Source: Desulfobacterales bacterium
GTDB taxonomy: Bacteria > Desulfobacterota > Desulfobacteria > Desulfobacterales > UBA5852
DNA length: 11,675 nt
Assembly (NCBI GenBank): GCA_030066455.1
Contig: JASJBQ010000144.1
Location: 1-11,675, forward strand
Direction of reading: 5' to 3'
How positions within the stretch are numbered: position 1 is the first letter of the stretch; each line of letters opens with the position of its first letter. Position numbers and translations under genes: made by a program. This document shows, piece after piece, positions 1 to 7,141 of this stretch. The notes under the pieces were generated by a model. It had not been told where the DNA came from. It did no database searches and saw only the letters and a program-made list of their open reading frames with translations.

Positions 1-3000
1 AAGCCCCGCCAGGAAGCCTACCTGGGCGTCGACATCGGTTCCACCAGCACGAAAGCGGTGTTGATTGCCCCGGACAGGACCGTCCTGGCCGGATTCTATA
101 CGCGCACCAGCGGGCGCCCCCTGGAGGCGACCCAGCGCATCTTCGAAACCATCGACCACCTGGCTGGGCGGCACGACTGCCGGCTGGATTTCCTCGGGGC
201 CGGCACCACCGGCTCGGGGCGCAAGTTCATCGGCCGGATCATCGGTGCGGACCTGGTGCTGGACGAGATCACGGCCCATGCCCGGGCCGCCTGCGAGCTG
301 GACCCGCGGGTGGACACCATCATCGAGATCGGGGGGCAGGACGCCAAGTTCACGACCCTCGAAGACGGCCGCGTCACCTCGGCCACCATGAACACCGTCT
401 GTGCTGCCGGCACCGGCAGTTTCATCGAGGAGCAGGCCGCCAAACTGGGATGCCCGCTGGAACATTTTGCCGATCGCACCGAAAACCGGCGGGCCCCGCT
501 TTCATCGGACCGCTGCACGGTGTTCATGGAGCGGGATTTGAACCACCATCTGGCTGAAAACCGGGACACGGACGAAGTCCTGGCCTCGGTCCTGCACGCG
601 GTGCGGGAGAACTACCTGCTCAAGGTGGCCACCGAGAGCCGCATCGGCGATGTCGTTTTCTTCCAGGGCGCCACTGCCAAGAACCGCGCCCTGGTGGCGG
701 CGTTCGAACAGCGCCTGCAGAAGCCGATCCTGGTCTCGAAATACTGCCACCTGACCGGCGCCCTGGGGGCGGCGCTGACCCTGCACGACGAGCGCCAGGG
801 GGACGTCGCCGGCCACGCCCCGGCGACCCGCTTCGCCGGTCTCGGATTGTGGCAGGCCGCGATCCCGGTGCGCTCCGAGGTCTGCGACCTGTGCACCAAC
901 CACTGCAAGCTCTCGGTGGCCGAAGTGGGTGGGGAGACGGTGGCCTACGGTTTCCTGTGCGGACGCGACTACGAGACCCGGAAGTACGTGCGCACGGCCA
1001 GCAGCGCCTTCAACCTGCTGGCCGAACGGCGCCGGGCGCTGCGGGTCCGCCCCACGGCGAAAATCCCCGAACGGCCCGTCATCGGTCTTCCGGCCGGTGG
1101 CTATCTCTTGGAAGATCTGGCCTGCTGGCAGTTCTTCTTCGACCGCCTGGGGTTCGCTACGATCACCAGCGATAGCTTCGAGGACGCCGTCCCGACCGGA
1201 AAACCGCTTACCGACGCCGAGTTCTGCGCCCCGCTGACCGCCCTTCTGGGGCACGTGCACCACCTGCGAGAGCGCTGCGACTATGTTTTTCTGCCCGCTT
1301 ACCTGGAAGACCGCCAGAGCGACCAACGCATTCGCCGCCAATACTGCTACTATTCCCAGTACGCCACGGTGCTCGCCAAGCAGGCCGCCGACGGGCCCGG
1401 GGCGACAATTCTCACCCCGCTGGTGCGCTATCTCTACACCGGCTTTCACAGCCGGATGGAACTCTACCGGATGTTGCGCGGTATTCCCGGTCGGCGCATT
1501 CCCTTCCGGGAGGTCAGCCAGGCCTGGGAGGCGGCCCGGAAATTCCAGGCCGAGGGACAGAGGCGGCTCAAGGCGCGCTGGCAGGCACATCGGCAGCAGC
1601 GCCCACAGGATGTCCGGGTGGTCTTCCTGGGCCGTCCCTATACCCTTTTCGCCCCCGCACTCAACGGCGGCATACCGGACATCTTCCATCGCCAGGGCAT
1701 CGACGGCTGCTACCAGGACATGCTGGACGTCAGCGAAGAAGACTCCCGCGCCATCCGCCCGCTTCTGGATGAAATCCACTGGCGTTTCGCCGCCGGCACC
1801 ATGGCCGCCGCCCAGAAGGTCGCCCGCACCCCCGGGCTCTACCCCGTTCTGGTAACCTCGTTCAAGTGTTCCCCGGACGCCTTCATCCAGGACTACTTCA
1901 AGAAACTCATGGACGGCCACGACAAGCCCTACCTGGTGCTCGAACTGGATGAGCACGACTCCAGCGTGGGCTACGAAACCCGCATCGAAGCGGCGGTGCG
2001 CGCTTTCCGCAACCATCACCGCAGCGCGCTAAAACCCATCACCCCGCGACTCGATGGTTTGAATCCCGCCCCCCGCGGGACCAAGGCCAAGCGCACCTTT
2101 GTGCTGCCCAATTGGGACCGGTTGACGGGGCGCCTTCTCGAAGCCGTGCTGCGGCGCGAGGGCCACCGGGCCGTGCTGATGGAAGAGACGGAAACGACCA
2201 TCGCCAAGAGCCTGGGCACCAACACCGGCCAGTGCATCCCCATCAACGCCATCACGGAAGGCTTCGTGGAATGCCTGGAAAAGCATAGCATCCCGCCCGA
2301 AGATGCCGTCTTATGGATGAGCGAGGCCTGCATCGCCTGTAATATCGCCCTCTACCCGCATCACGTGAAATCCCTGCTCAACACCCGCGGCGGCGGCCTG
2401 GAGAAGGCCAATGTCTATGTCGGCGACTTCTTCTTCAAGGACATCTCGCCCCGGGCTTCCTTCAACGCCGTCTTTGCCTACATGTTCGGCGGCATGCTGC
2501 GGCGTCTGGCCTGCCGGCTGCGGCCCTATGAGAAACAGGCCGGCGCAGTAGACCGCGTGCTGGAAACGAGCCTCGAAATCTTCTATGAAGCCTTCCTGGG
2601 GCGGATGAAACGGCAGGAGGCCGTGGCGGCCGTGATCGACCGCTTCGCGGCCGTTCCCGTGCAGAAGACGAAGCGGCCCAAGGTGGCCGTATTCGGCGAT
2701 CTGTATTCACGCGACAACCGCGTCATGAACCAGGACCTGATCCGCTTCATCGAACGCCACGGCGGTGAAGTGGTAACCACGCCCTACAACGAATACGCCC
2801 GGATGATCGCCAACCCCTACTTCCGCAAGTGGTTCTTCGAGGGCAAGTACCTCACCTTGATCAGCCGCCGGACCCTAATGGCCGCCATCACCCGTCTGGA
2901 ACGCAGCTACTACCGGTTGTTCGAGCCGCTCCTGGGGGAACCCATGGCGAACTTCGACGACCCCCTCGAAAAAATCCTGGCGCCTTACGGGTTGCGCATC

Positions 3001-3282
3001 GAACACACCGGCGAGTCCCTCGACAACCTGATCAAGGTCCACTACATCAAAAAGCACCATCCGGACATCGCCCTGTTCGTCCAGGCCAGCCCGGCCTTCT
3101 GCTGCCCGTCGCTGGTCACCGAAGCCATGACCCGGCGCATCGAGGCGGTCACCGGGGTGCCGGTGGTGCCCATCACCTACGACGGCACCGTCAGCCGCAA
3201 AAACGACGTGATCATTCCCTACCTGGAGTACCCGCGCTCTGCGGCCGAGCGGGACCGGTCGGCGATGGACCGGGCTGGATAG
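1..3282 (+). CDS. Acyl-CoA dehydratase activase / HgdB-like fusion protein (5'-truncated by window edge)
   Basis: The reading frame is open from base 1, so the start lies outside the window; 1,093 codons plus TAG are visible. Residues are numbered from base 1. An ASKHA ATPase (BcrAD_BadFG) domain spans about 7-260: DIGSTSTK (11-18), GGQD (111-114), VCAAGTG with Cys134, and CTVFMERD with Cys172. In HgdC the equivalent two cysteines hold the subunit-bridging [4Fe-4S] cluster. A CX2CX3CX17C set follows (Cys295, 298, 302, 320), a possible metal site. A DUF2229 region starts near 360, and HgdB/2-hydroxyglutaryl-CoA dehydratase-like segments run from about 695 to the end. Family members are usually about 1,400 residues with two ATPase domains, so about 300 residues, probably the first ATPase domain, are likely missing upstream. 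HgdC activators use ATP to drive electron transfer to (R)-2-hydroxyacyl-CoA dehydratases; the substrate here is unknown. Probably cytoplasmic. The family call is firm, the physiological role open. Confidence 0.9.
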   Translation, partial: KPRQEAYLGVDIGSTSTKAVLIAPDRTVLAGFYTRTSGRPLEATQRIFETIDHLAGRHDCRLDFLGAGTTGSGRKFIGRIIGADLVLDEITAHARAACELDPRVDTIIEIGGQDAKFTTLEDGRVTSATMNTVCAAGTGSFIEEQAAKLGCPLEHFADRTENRRAPLSSDRCTVFMERDLNHHLAENRDTDEVLASVLHAVRENYLLKVATESRIGDVVFFQGATAKNRALVAAFEQRLQKPILVSKYCHLTGALGAALTLHDERQGDVAGHAPATRFAGLGLWQAAIPVRSEVCDLCTNHCKLSVAEVGGETVAYGFLCGRDYETRKYVRTASSAFNLLAERRRALRVRPTAKIPERPVIGLPAGGYLLEDLACWQFFFDRLGFATITSDSFEDAVPTGKPLTDAEFCAPLTALLGHVHHLRERCDYVFLPAYLEDRQSDQRIRRQYCYYSQYATVLAKQAADGPGATILTPLVRYLYTGFHSRMELYRMLRGIPGRRIPFREVSQAWEAARKFQAEGQRRLKARWQAHRQQRPQDVRVVFLGRPYTLFAPALNGGIPDIFHRQGIDGCYQDMLDVSEEDSRAIRPLLDEIHWRFAAGTMAAAQKVARTPGLYPVLVTSFKCSPDAFIQDYFKKLMDGHDKPYLVLELDEHDSSVGYETRIEAAVRAFRNHHRSALKPITPRLDGLNPAPRGTKAKRTFVLPNWDRLTGRLLEAVLRREGHRAVLMEETETTIAKSLGTNTGQCIPINAITEGFVECLEKHSIPPEDAVLWMSEACIACNIALYPHHVKSLLNTRGGGLEKANVYVGDFFFKDISPRASFNAVFAYMFGGMLRRLACRLRPYEKQAGAVDRVLETSLEIFYEAFLGRMKRQEAVAAVIDRFAAVPVQKTKRPKVAVFGDLYSRDNRVMNQDLIRFIERHGGEVVTTPYNEYARMIANPYFRKWFFEGKYLTLISRRTLMAAITRLERSYYRLFEPLLGEPMANFDDPLEKILAPYGLRIEHTGESLDNLIKVHYIKKHHPDIALFVQASPAFCCPSLVTEAMTRRIEAVTGVPVVPITYDGTVSRKNDVIIPYLEYPRSAAERDRSAMDRAG

Positions 3283-3293
3283 ATCAAAGCCAA

Positions 3294-4790
3294 CTATTCT
3301 TCCCGGGCCCAGCCCTTGGCGCGCGCGACGGCCAGTTTCCATCCGCGCAGGCACGCGTCCACTTTCTCCTGGGACTGGTTCAGGTGGAAGGCGCGGTCCT
3401 CCTGCCAGTAGACCTTGATCTGATCCATGTCCGCCCAGACCCCCACGGCAAGGCCGGCCAGGAAGGCGGCCCCCATGGCCGTGGTTTCGACGTTCCGGGG
3501 GCGGCTCAACGTGACGCCCAGAATGTCGGCCTGGAACTGGCAGAGATAGTTGTTGGCGCTGGCCCCGCCGTCCACGCGGACGGTCTTGATCCGGATGCCC
3601 GAATCAATGGCCATGGCGCCGATGAGATCGTTGGCCTGGTAGGCGATGGACTGGAGGCCGGCACGTACGATGTGGTTCTTGGTCGTACCGCGGGTGATGC
3701 CCACCATCAGGCCCCGGGCGTAGGGGTCCCAGTAGGGGGCGCCCAGCCCCACGAAAGCCGGAACGATGTAGAGCCCTTCGGTGGACGGGATGGCGGTGGC
3801 CATGGCTTCGGTGGCGGCCACGTCGGTGAAGAAGTCGAGGTCGTCGCGCATCCACTGCATCAGGGCGCCGGCGATGAATACCGAGCCCTCCAGGGCATAG
3901 GTCACCTCGTCGCCGATCTGCCATCCGATGGTCGTGAGCAACCCCGAGGCGGAGGCGATGGCCTCGCCGCCGGTGTTCATCATCATGAAAAGACCCGTGC
4001 CGTAGGTGATTTTGGTCATCCCCCGGGTATAGCAGGCCTGGCCGAAAAGAGCGGCCTGCTGGTCGCCGGCAACGCCGGCGATGGGCACCGCGTGGCCGAA
4101 AATCGCCTCGTCGGTCGTCCCGAACACACCGCTGGAGGGTTTGACCGCGGGCAGAATGTCATCCGGGATCCCCATCTTCTCCAGAATCTCCGGTTCCCAT
4201 GCCAATTCATGGATATTGTAGATCATCGTGCGGCTGGCATTGCTGGCGTCGGTGGCGTGAACCTTGCCGCCCGTCAGCTTCCAGATGAGCCAGCTGTCCA
4301 CGGTCCCCACTTTGAGCTTGCCCTGACGGGCCAGTTCCCGCGCCTCGACGTTGTTGCGGAGGATCCAGCGGATCTTGGAGCCGGAAAAATAGGCATCGGT
4401 AACCAGGCCGGTCTTGGCCTGGATCACCGCGTCGAAGCCCTCGGTCTTCAGTTGGTCGCAATAGTCGGCCGTGCGGCGGCACTGCCAGACGATGGCCCGG
4501 CCCACGGCCTTACCTGTTTCGGCGTGCCAGGCAATGACCGTTTCGCGCTGATTGGTGATGCCGATGGCGGCCACGTCCGCCAGACTCAGCGCCGCCTTTT
4601 TCAGGGCGGCCTCCATGGTGTTCTTCTGGGTCCGCCAGATGTCCTCGGGCTCCTGCTCGACCCACCCCGCCTGCGGGTAGTGGCAGGGAAATTCCTCGTT
4701 GGCCATGGCGATGGTATCGCCCTTTGCGTTGTATAGAACCGTCCGCGAACTGGTGGTACCCTGGTCCAGGGCCATGATGATCTCAGGCAT
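3294..4790 (-). CDS. glpK: Glycerol kinase
   Basis: Phosphorylates glycerol with ATP to sn-glycerol 3-phosphate, trapping it in the cytoplasm. The 498-residue product matches the usual length (about 500). Visible FGGY-kinase marks: N-terminal ATP-binding LDQGTTSSR (8-16), GITNQRET, the catalytic-base motif AGDQQAALFG with Asp243, YGTGLFMMMNTG, GLGAPYWDPYARG, and the C-terminal RVDGGASANN signature. The ATG at 4790 is chosen over an upstream in-frame TTG (4808) because it has GGGAGGT about 5 nt in front and gives the normal N-terminus. Second gene of an operon, 60 bp after glpD. Its TAG lies 11 bp from the stop of the convergent activase gene. I see no T-tract terminator there, only a 6-bp hairpin at 3255-3273 inside the opposing gene. 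No facilitator (glpF) or regulator is in the window. Confidence 0.97.
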   Translation of the reverse strand: MPEIIMALDQGTTSSRTVLYNAKGDTIAMANEEFPCHYPQAGWVEQEPEDIWRTQKNTMEAALKKAALSLADVAAIGITNQRETVIAWHAETGKAVGRAIVWQCRRTADYCDQLKTEGFDAVIQAKTGLVTDAYFSGSKIRWILRNNVEARELARQGKLKVGTVDSWLIWKLTGGKVHATDASNASRTMIYNIHELAWEPEILEKMGIPDDILPAVKPSSGVFGTTDEAIFGHAVPIAGVAGDQQAALFGQACYTRGMTKITYGTGLFMMMNTGGEAIASASGLLTTIGWQIGDEVTYALEGSVFIAGALMQWMRDDLDFFTDVAATEAMATAIPSTEGLYIVPAFVGLGAPYWDPYARGLMVGITRGTTKNHIVRAGLQSIAYQANDLIGAMAIDSGIRIKTVRVDGGASANNYLCQFQADILGVTLSRPRNVETTAMGAAFLAGLAVGVWADMDQIKVYWQEDRAFHLNQSQEKVDACLRGWKLAVARAKGWAREE

Positions 4791-4794
4791 GATT

Positions 4795-4801
4795 GACCTC
4801 C
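4795..4801 (-). promoter_or_regulatory. Ribosome binding site deciding the glpK start
   Basis: On the minus strand GGGAGGT lies about 5 nt before the ATG at 4790. It selects this ATG over the upstream in-frame TTG at 4808. Confidence 0.75.
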
Positions 4802-4850
4802 CACGCAATAGCGATTGTTGATGTTCACCCTGAATTGCAGCACGACGCGC

Positions 4851-6410
4851 CTAAACCAGCAGGTATTCCTGGGCCAGGCCGGTGTAGGCCGCCACCTGAT
4901 CCGCCTGCCAGGCGTCGTCCTGGTTCAACTCCGCGGCCATGATGCGGGCCACCTCAGGCGCCATCTCGATACTGGCCCGGGTGTCCAGGAGCAGCGCCCG
5001 GCTGCGCCGGGCCAGAAAGTCCTCCACCGTGCGGGCCATTTCGGTGCGCACCGACCAGACCACTTCGGCCCGGATATAGGGGAGTGCTTCGTGAAGCGTT
5101 GCGCCCATGGCCGGGTCGGCATTGACGATTTTCTTGATGTGGATGGCATCGGACCCATAGTAGTGAAGCGGGTCATCCTTGTCGAATTGCTTCAGCCAGC
5201 CGTGGATTCGAAGATCCTTGGTCACGCAGGGCTGCTCTTTCAGACCGGCCACGAGCAGCGCCTGGTTGACGGTGTCCTCGGCCATCTTGCGGTAGGTGGT
5301 CCACTTGCCGCCGGTGATCGTCACCAGACCGGATTCGGAAATCACCAGATAGTGGTCCCGGGATATGGCGGCGGTGTTCTCGCTGTCGCCGGCCTTGACC
5401 AGCGGGCGCAGGCCGGCAAAGGCGCTCAGGACGTCTTCCCGGGTGGGGTCCTTGGTCAGATAGATGGCGGCGTGTTCCAGAATGAACTCGATTTCTTCCT
5501 CCAGTGGGCGGGGCTCCAGGCTGACCTCCTCCACCGGCGTGTCGGTCGTGCCCACCACCACTTTCTCGTGCCAGGGCACGGCAAACAGGACGCGGCCATC
5601 GGCGGTCTGGGGCACCATGATGGCGGAATCCCCCGGAAGAAACGCCTTGTCCAGGATCAGGTGGACACCCTGGCTGGGCGCGACGATCGGTTGGGCCCTG
5701 GGATTGTCCATGGCCAGCAGGCTGTCGGTAAAGACGCCCGTGGCGTTGACCACCACGCGCGCGTGGATTTCGTAGTCCGTTCCGCTCTCCATGTCGCGGA
5801 CGAGAACCCCGTCGACCATTTCACCGGCCTTGGTCAGGCCGGTCACCTGCATGTAGTTGATGGGCAGGCCGCCGTGCTCGGCCATGGTCTGGGCCAGGTT
5901 GATGGCCAGACGGGAATCGTCGAACTGACCGTCGTAGTAGACCACCCCGCCCCGGAGCCCTTCGGCTTCGAGGGTGGGGATGCGTTCCAGCGTTTCCTGC
6001 TTGGAAAGATTGCGGGAGGGCCCCAATCCCAGCTTGCCAGCCAGCAAATCGTAGACCCGCATGCCCGCACCGTAAAACGGCCCGTCCCACCAGTCGTAGA
6101 TGGGAACGATGAACGCCTGGTGGCTGACCAGGTGCGGGGCATTGCGGATCAGAAGCCCGCGCTCGTGCAGGGCCTCGAGTACCAGGGACACGTTGCCCTG
6201 CCGCAAATAGCGCACCCCGCCGTGAACCAGCTTGGTGGACCGGCTCGACGTGCCTTTGGAAAAATCGTGCTGCTCCAGCAGCAGGGTCTTGTACCCCCGC
6301 GATGCGGCGTCCACCCCCACCCCCAGACCGGTGGCCCCGCCGCCGACGACGACGATATCCCAGTAGCCGTCGTATCCGGCCAGACGGTCGATCATCCCCT
6401 TGCGATCCAT
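4851..6410 (-). CDS. glpD: FAD-dependent glycerol-3-phosphate dehydrogenase
   Basis: Oxidises sn-glycerol 3-phosphate to dihydroxyacetone phosphate and passes electrons to the quinone pool at the inner face of the cytoplasmic membrane. The product is 519 residues (E. coli GlpD is about 500). A Rossmann FAD site sits near the N-terminus (DIVVVGGGATGLG, about 18-30), followed by the family signature GTSSRSTKLVHGGVRYL; a DAO_C-type domain makes up the last ~130 residues. The start ATG at 6410 has a good Shine-Dalgarno (AAAGGAG, 6 nt spacing). It is the first gene of the glpD-glpK operon and is preceded by about 500 bp with no clear gene, part of which can form a structured leader ending at the Shine-Dalgarno. 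The single-subunit GlpD type is clear; no glpA/B/C-type partner subunits are present. In a strict anaerobe the electrons would have to enter menaquinone and anaerobic respiration; that is inference. Confidence 0.96.
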   Translation of the reverse strand: MDRKGMIDRLAGYDGYWDIVVVGGGATGLGVGVDAASRGYKTLLLEQHDFSKGTSSRSTKLVHGGVRYLRQGNVSLVLEALHERGLLIRNAPHLVSHQAFIVPIYDWWDGPFYGAGMRVYDLLAGKLGLGPSRNLSKQETLERIPTLEAEGLRGGVVYYDGQFDDSRLAINLAQTMAEHGGLPINYMQVTGLTKAGEMVDGVLVRDMESGTDYEIHARVVVNATGVFTDSLLAMDNPRAQPIVAPSQGVHLILDKAFLPGDSAIMVPQTADGRVLFAVPWHEKVVVGTTDTPVEEVSLEPRPLEEEIEFILEHAAIYLTKDPTREDVLSAFAGLRPLVKAGDSENTAAISRDHYLVISESGLVTITGGKWTTYRKMAEDTVNQALLVAGLKEQPCVTKDLRIHGWLKQFDKDDPLHYYGSDAIHIKKIVNADPAMGATLHEALPYIRAEVVWSVRTEMARTVEDFLARRSRALLLDTRASIEMAPEVARIMAAELNQDDAWQADQVAAYTGLAQEYLLV

Positions 6411-6416
6411 AGTTGG

Positions 6417-6423
6417 CTCCTTT
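6417..6423 (-). promoter_or_regulatory. glpD ribosome binding site
   Basis: AAAGGAG on the minus strand, 6 nt before the glpD ATG (6410). It directly abuts one arm (6424-6434) of a possible long-range stem, so its accessibility could depend on the fold of the leader. Confidence 0.75.
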
Positions 6424-6541
6424 CCTATCCTTGGGCCAATCCTTTCACTGCGGGTGGCCCGCCGCTATTGGTTGGGCGAGACGCCCGCCGCACGTGGTGT
6501 ATGTATATCTCTATCGCGGATACCGGAACCAAGAGGATAGG
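6424..6541 (-). promoter_or_regulatory. Possible structured RNA leader of glpD-glpK
   Basis: Seen directly on the minus strand: CCTATCC-TC-TTGG (6541-6529) is complementary, apart from a 2-nt bulge, to CCAAGGATAGG (6434-6424), which ends at the Shine-Dalgarno. Inside this closing stem are TATC-CGC-GATA, the 5-bp hairpin GGGCG/CGCCC with a 3-nt loop (6474-6486), and CCAAT/ATTGG (6436-6440 with 6467-6471) capped by GCGGG/CCCGC (6450-6462). The pieces nest as a multi-arm element. Whether it is a real regulatory RNA depends on transcription starting upstream of 6541. I do not recognise it as any known riboswitch class. Confidence 0.35.
6502..6532 (-). promoter_or_regulatory. Weak candidate sigma-70 promoter for glpD
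   Basis: On the minus strand TTGGTT (6527-6532) and TATACA (6502-6507) are separated by 19 nt, longer than ideal. It is the most AT-rich part of the proximal leader. If used, transcription would start inside the possible structured element and remove its upstream arm, so promoter and structure are alternatives. Confidence 0.25.
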
Positions 6542-6913
6542 GGCTTCCGGTAATCCGGTAGCCGTTCATAGCGTGAGCAACGGCAACGCGGCTGCGTCAC
6601 GGCAAGACGATGCGGCCTTTACGGATCAAGCAACCCCAGTGAACTAATTAGAGGGTCATTCTAAAGGCCGCCTGAACGGTCCGGGCGCTTCAAAAAGAGA
6701 GGTGCCTCACGGCTGATTACGACGCCCGTTAGCATTCCTTGCCAGACAATCCCTTCGTCTTCAAGCCCCTTTCCGGATTGATGGGCCCGCATGGTGATAA
6801 TCGCTTTCCAGCGGGGTTGAGGCAACCTACCCGGAAAACCGAACGACGCGCCGCATCACCAAGCCGATAGCGACGTGCTTTGGTCCTTCAAGTAGCGCTG
6901 CTCTTTTCACGGG
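6542..6913. other. Intergenic region without a recognised gene
   Basis: Together with the glpD leader this is an unusually long gap for this compact neighbourhood. No frame gives a recognisable protein. The best open stretch is a 43-codon ATG frame on the minus strand (6792-6661, TAG stop) with a poor, distant GGAAAG. Its third-position GC, about 57% by hand count, is below that of the neighbouring genes as judged by eye. I found no tRNA, tmRNA or RNase P signature, no transposase and no copy of the tRNA 3' end. It could hold an unrecognised small RNA, a decayed gene or long-range glp control sites. Confidence 0.4.
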
Positions 6914-6956
6914 AAATAAAAAACCGTCTGGGGTGAGGTCAGCCTCCCCAAACGGT
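6914..6956 (-). terminator. Rho-independent terminator of tRNA-Glu
   Basis: On the minus strand ACCGTTTGGGG (6956-6946) pairs with CCCCAGACGGT (6933-6923), with one G-U pair. The stem extends by AGG/CCT around a 4-nt loop after a 2-nt bulge, and six T residues follow directly. Position, about 33 nt past the tRNA CCA, and shape fit termination of the tRNA transcript, isolating it from glpD. Confidence 0.9.
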
Positions 6957-6962
6957 AAAAGG

Positions 6963-6979
6963 TAGGTTTTGAAAACCTA
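6963..6979 (-). repeat. 17-bp palindrome in the tRNA-Glu trailer
   Basis: TAGGTTTT-G-AAAACCTA is a perfect inverted repeat with a single central base, lying between the tRNA 3' end and the main terminator. In the transcript it can form a short AU-rich hairpin, followed shortly by TTTT. It may act in 3' processing or as a weak first terminator; this is inference. Confidence 0.5.
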
Positions 6980-6989
6980 TTGTATTCGG

Positions 6990-7064
6990 TGGTGATCCCA
7001 CGGGGAATCGAACCCCGGTTTCCGGCGTGAGAGGCCGGCGTCCTAACCGCTAGACGATGGGACC
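6990..7064 (-). tRNA. tRNA-Glu (anticodon CTC)
   Basis: A 75-nt gene with the CCA encoded. The acceptor stem is GGTCCCA with TGGGATC (one G-T pair). The D-arm GTCTAGCGGTTAGGAC follows. The anticodon stem CCGGC/GCCGG encloses loop CTCTCAC, giving anticodon CTC for codon GAG. The T-arm is CGGGG-TTCGATT-CCCCG. It has its own promoter and terminator. CTC is the extra isoacceptor for GAG beside the essential TTC form, in keeping with a GC-rich genome. No integrase or repeated 3' end is seen nearby, so there is no sign that it is an occupied attachment site. Confidence 0.97.
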
Positions 7065-7088
7065 CCATTTGTGTTAAACGATCAGGAT

Positions 7089-7117
7089 CATGTAGCCAAA
7101 AAACCTCATTTAGTCAA
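7089..7117 (-). promoter_or_regulatory. Promoter of tRNA-Glu
   Basis: On the minus strand TTGACT (7112-7117) lies 17 nt from TACATG (7089-7094), about 25 nt upstream of the mature tRNA 5' end. The -35 is 5/6 to consensus with ideal spacing, but the -10 is only a partial match. The position, directly before a tRNA and after the stop of the upstream gene, supports it. Confidence 0.55.
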
Positions 7118-7141
7118 CTTTTAAGGCATTGCGGGCCGCAA

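Noticed and set aside
502..2019. 505-codon open frame antisense to the activase gene
   Set aside because: Antisense to an intact, strongly recognisable gene; composition (Gly, Ala, His, Gln, Val rich) is typical of a GC3-driven shadow, with no family motif.
2829..4736. 635-codon plus-strand open frame across the activase end and glpK
   Set aside because: Spans two real genes, one in a shifted frame and one antisense; no recognisable domain.
4815..6647. 610-codon plus-strand open frame antisense to glpD
   Set aside because: Covers all of glpD on the opposite strand; low-complexity shadow composition and no motif.
6411..6660. c-di-GMP (GEMM), cobalamin or other known riboswitch in the glpD leader
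   Set aside because: I looked for the conserved cores of these classes on both strands and did not find them; only an unclassified structure remains.
6400..7072. tRNA-Glu as an integration site with an element in the adjacent gap
   Set aside because: No integrase, no duplicated tRNA 3' end (only a 7-nt chance match near 6791), and the tRNA keeps its own terminator.
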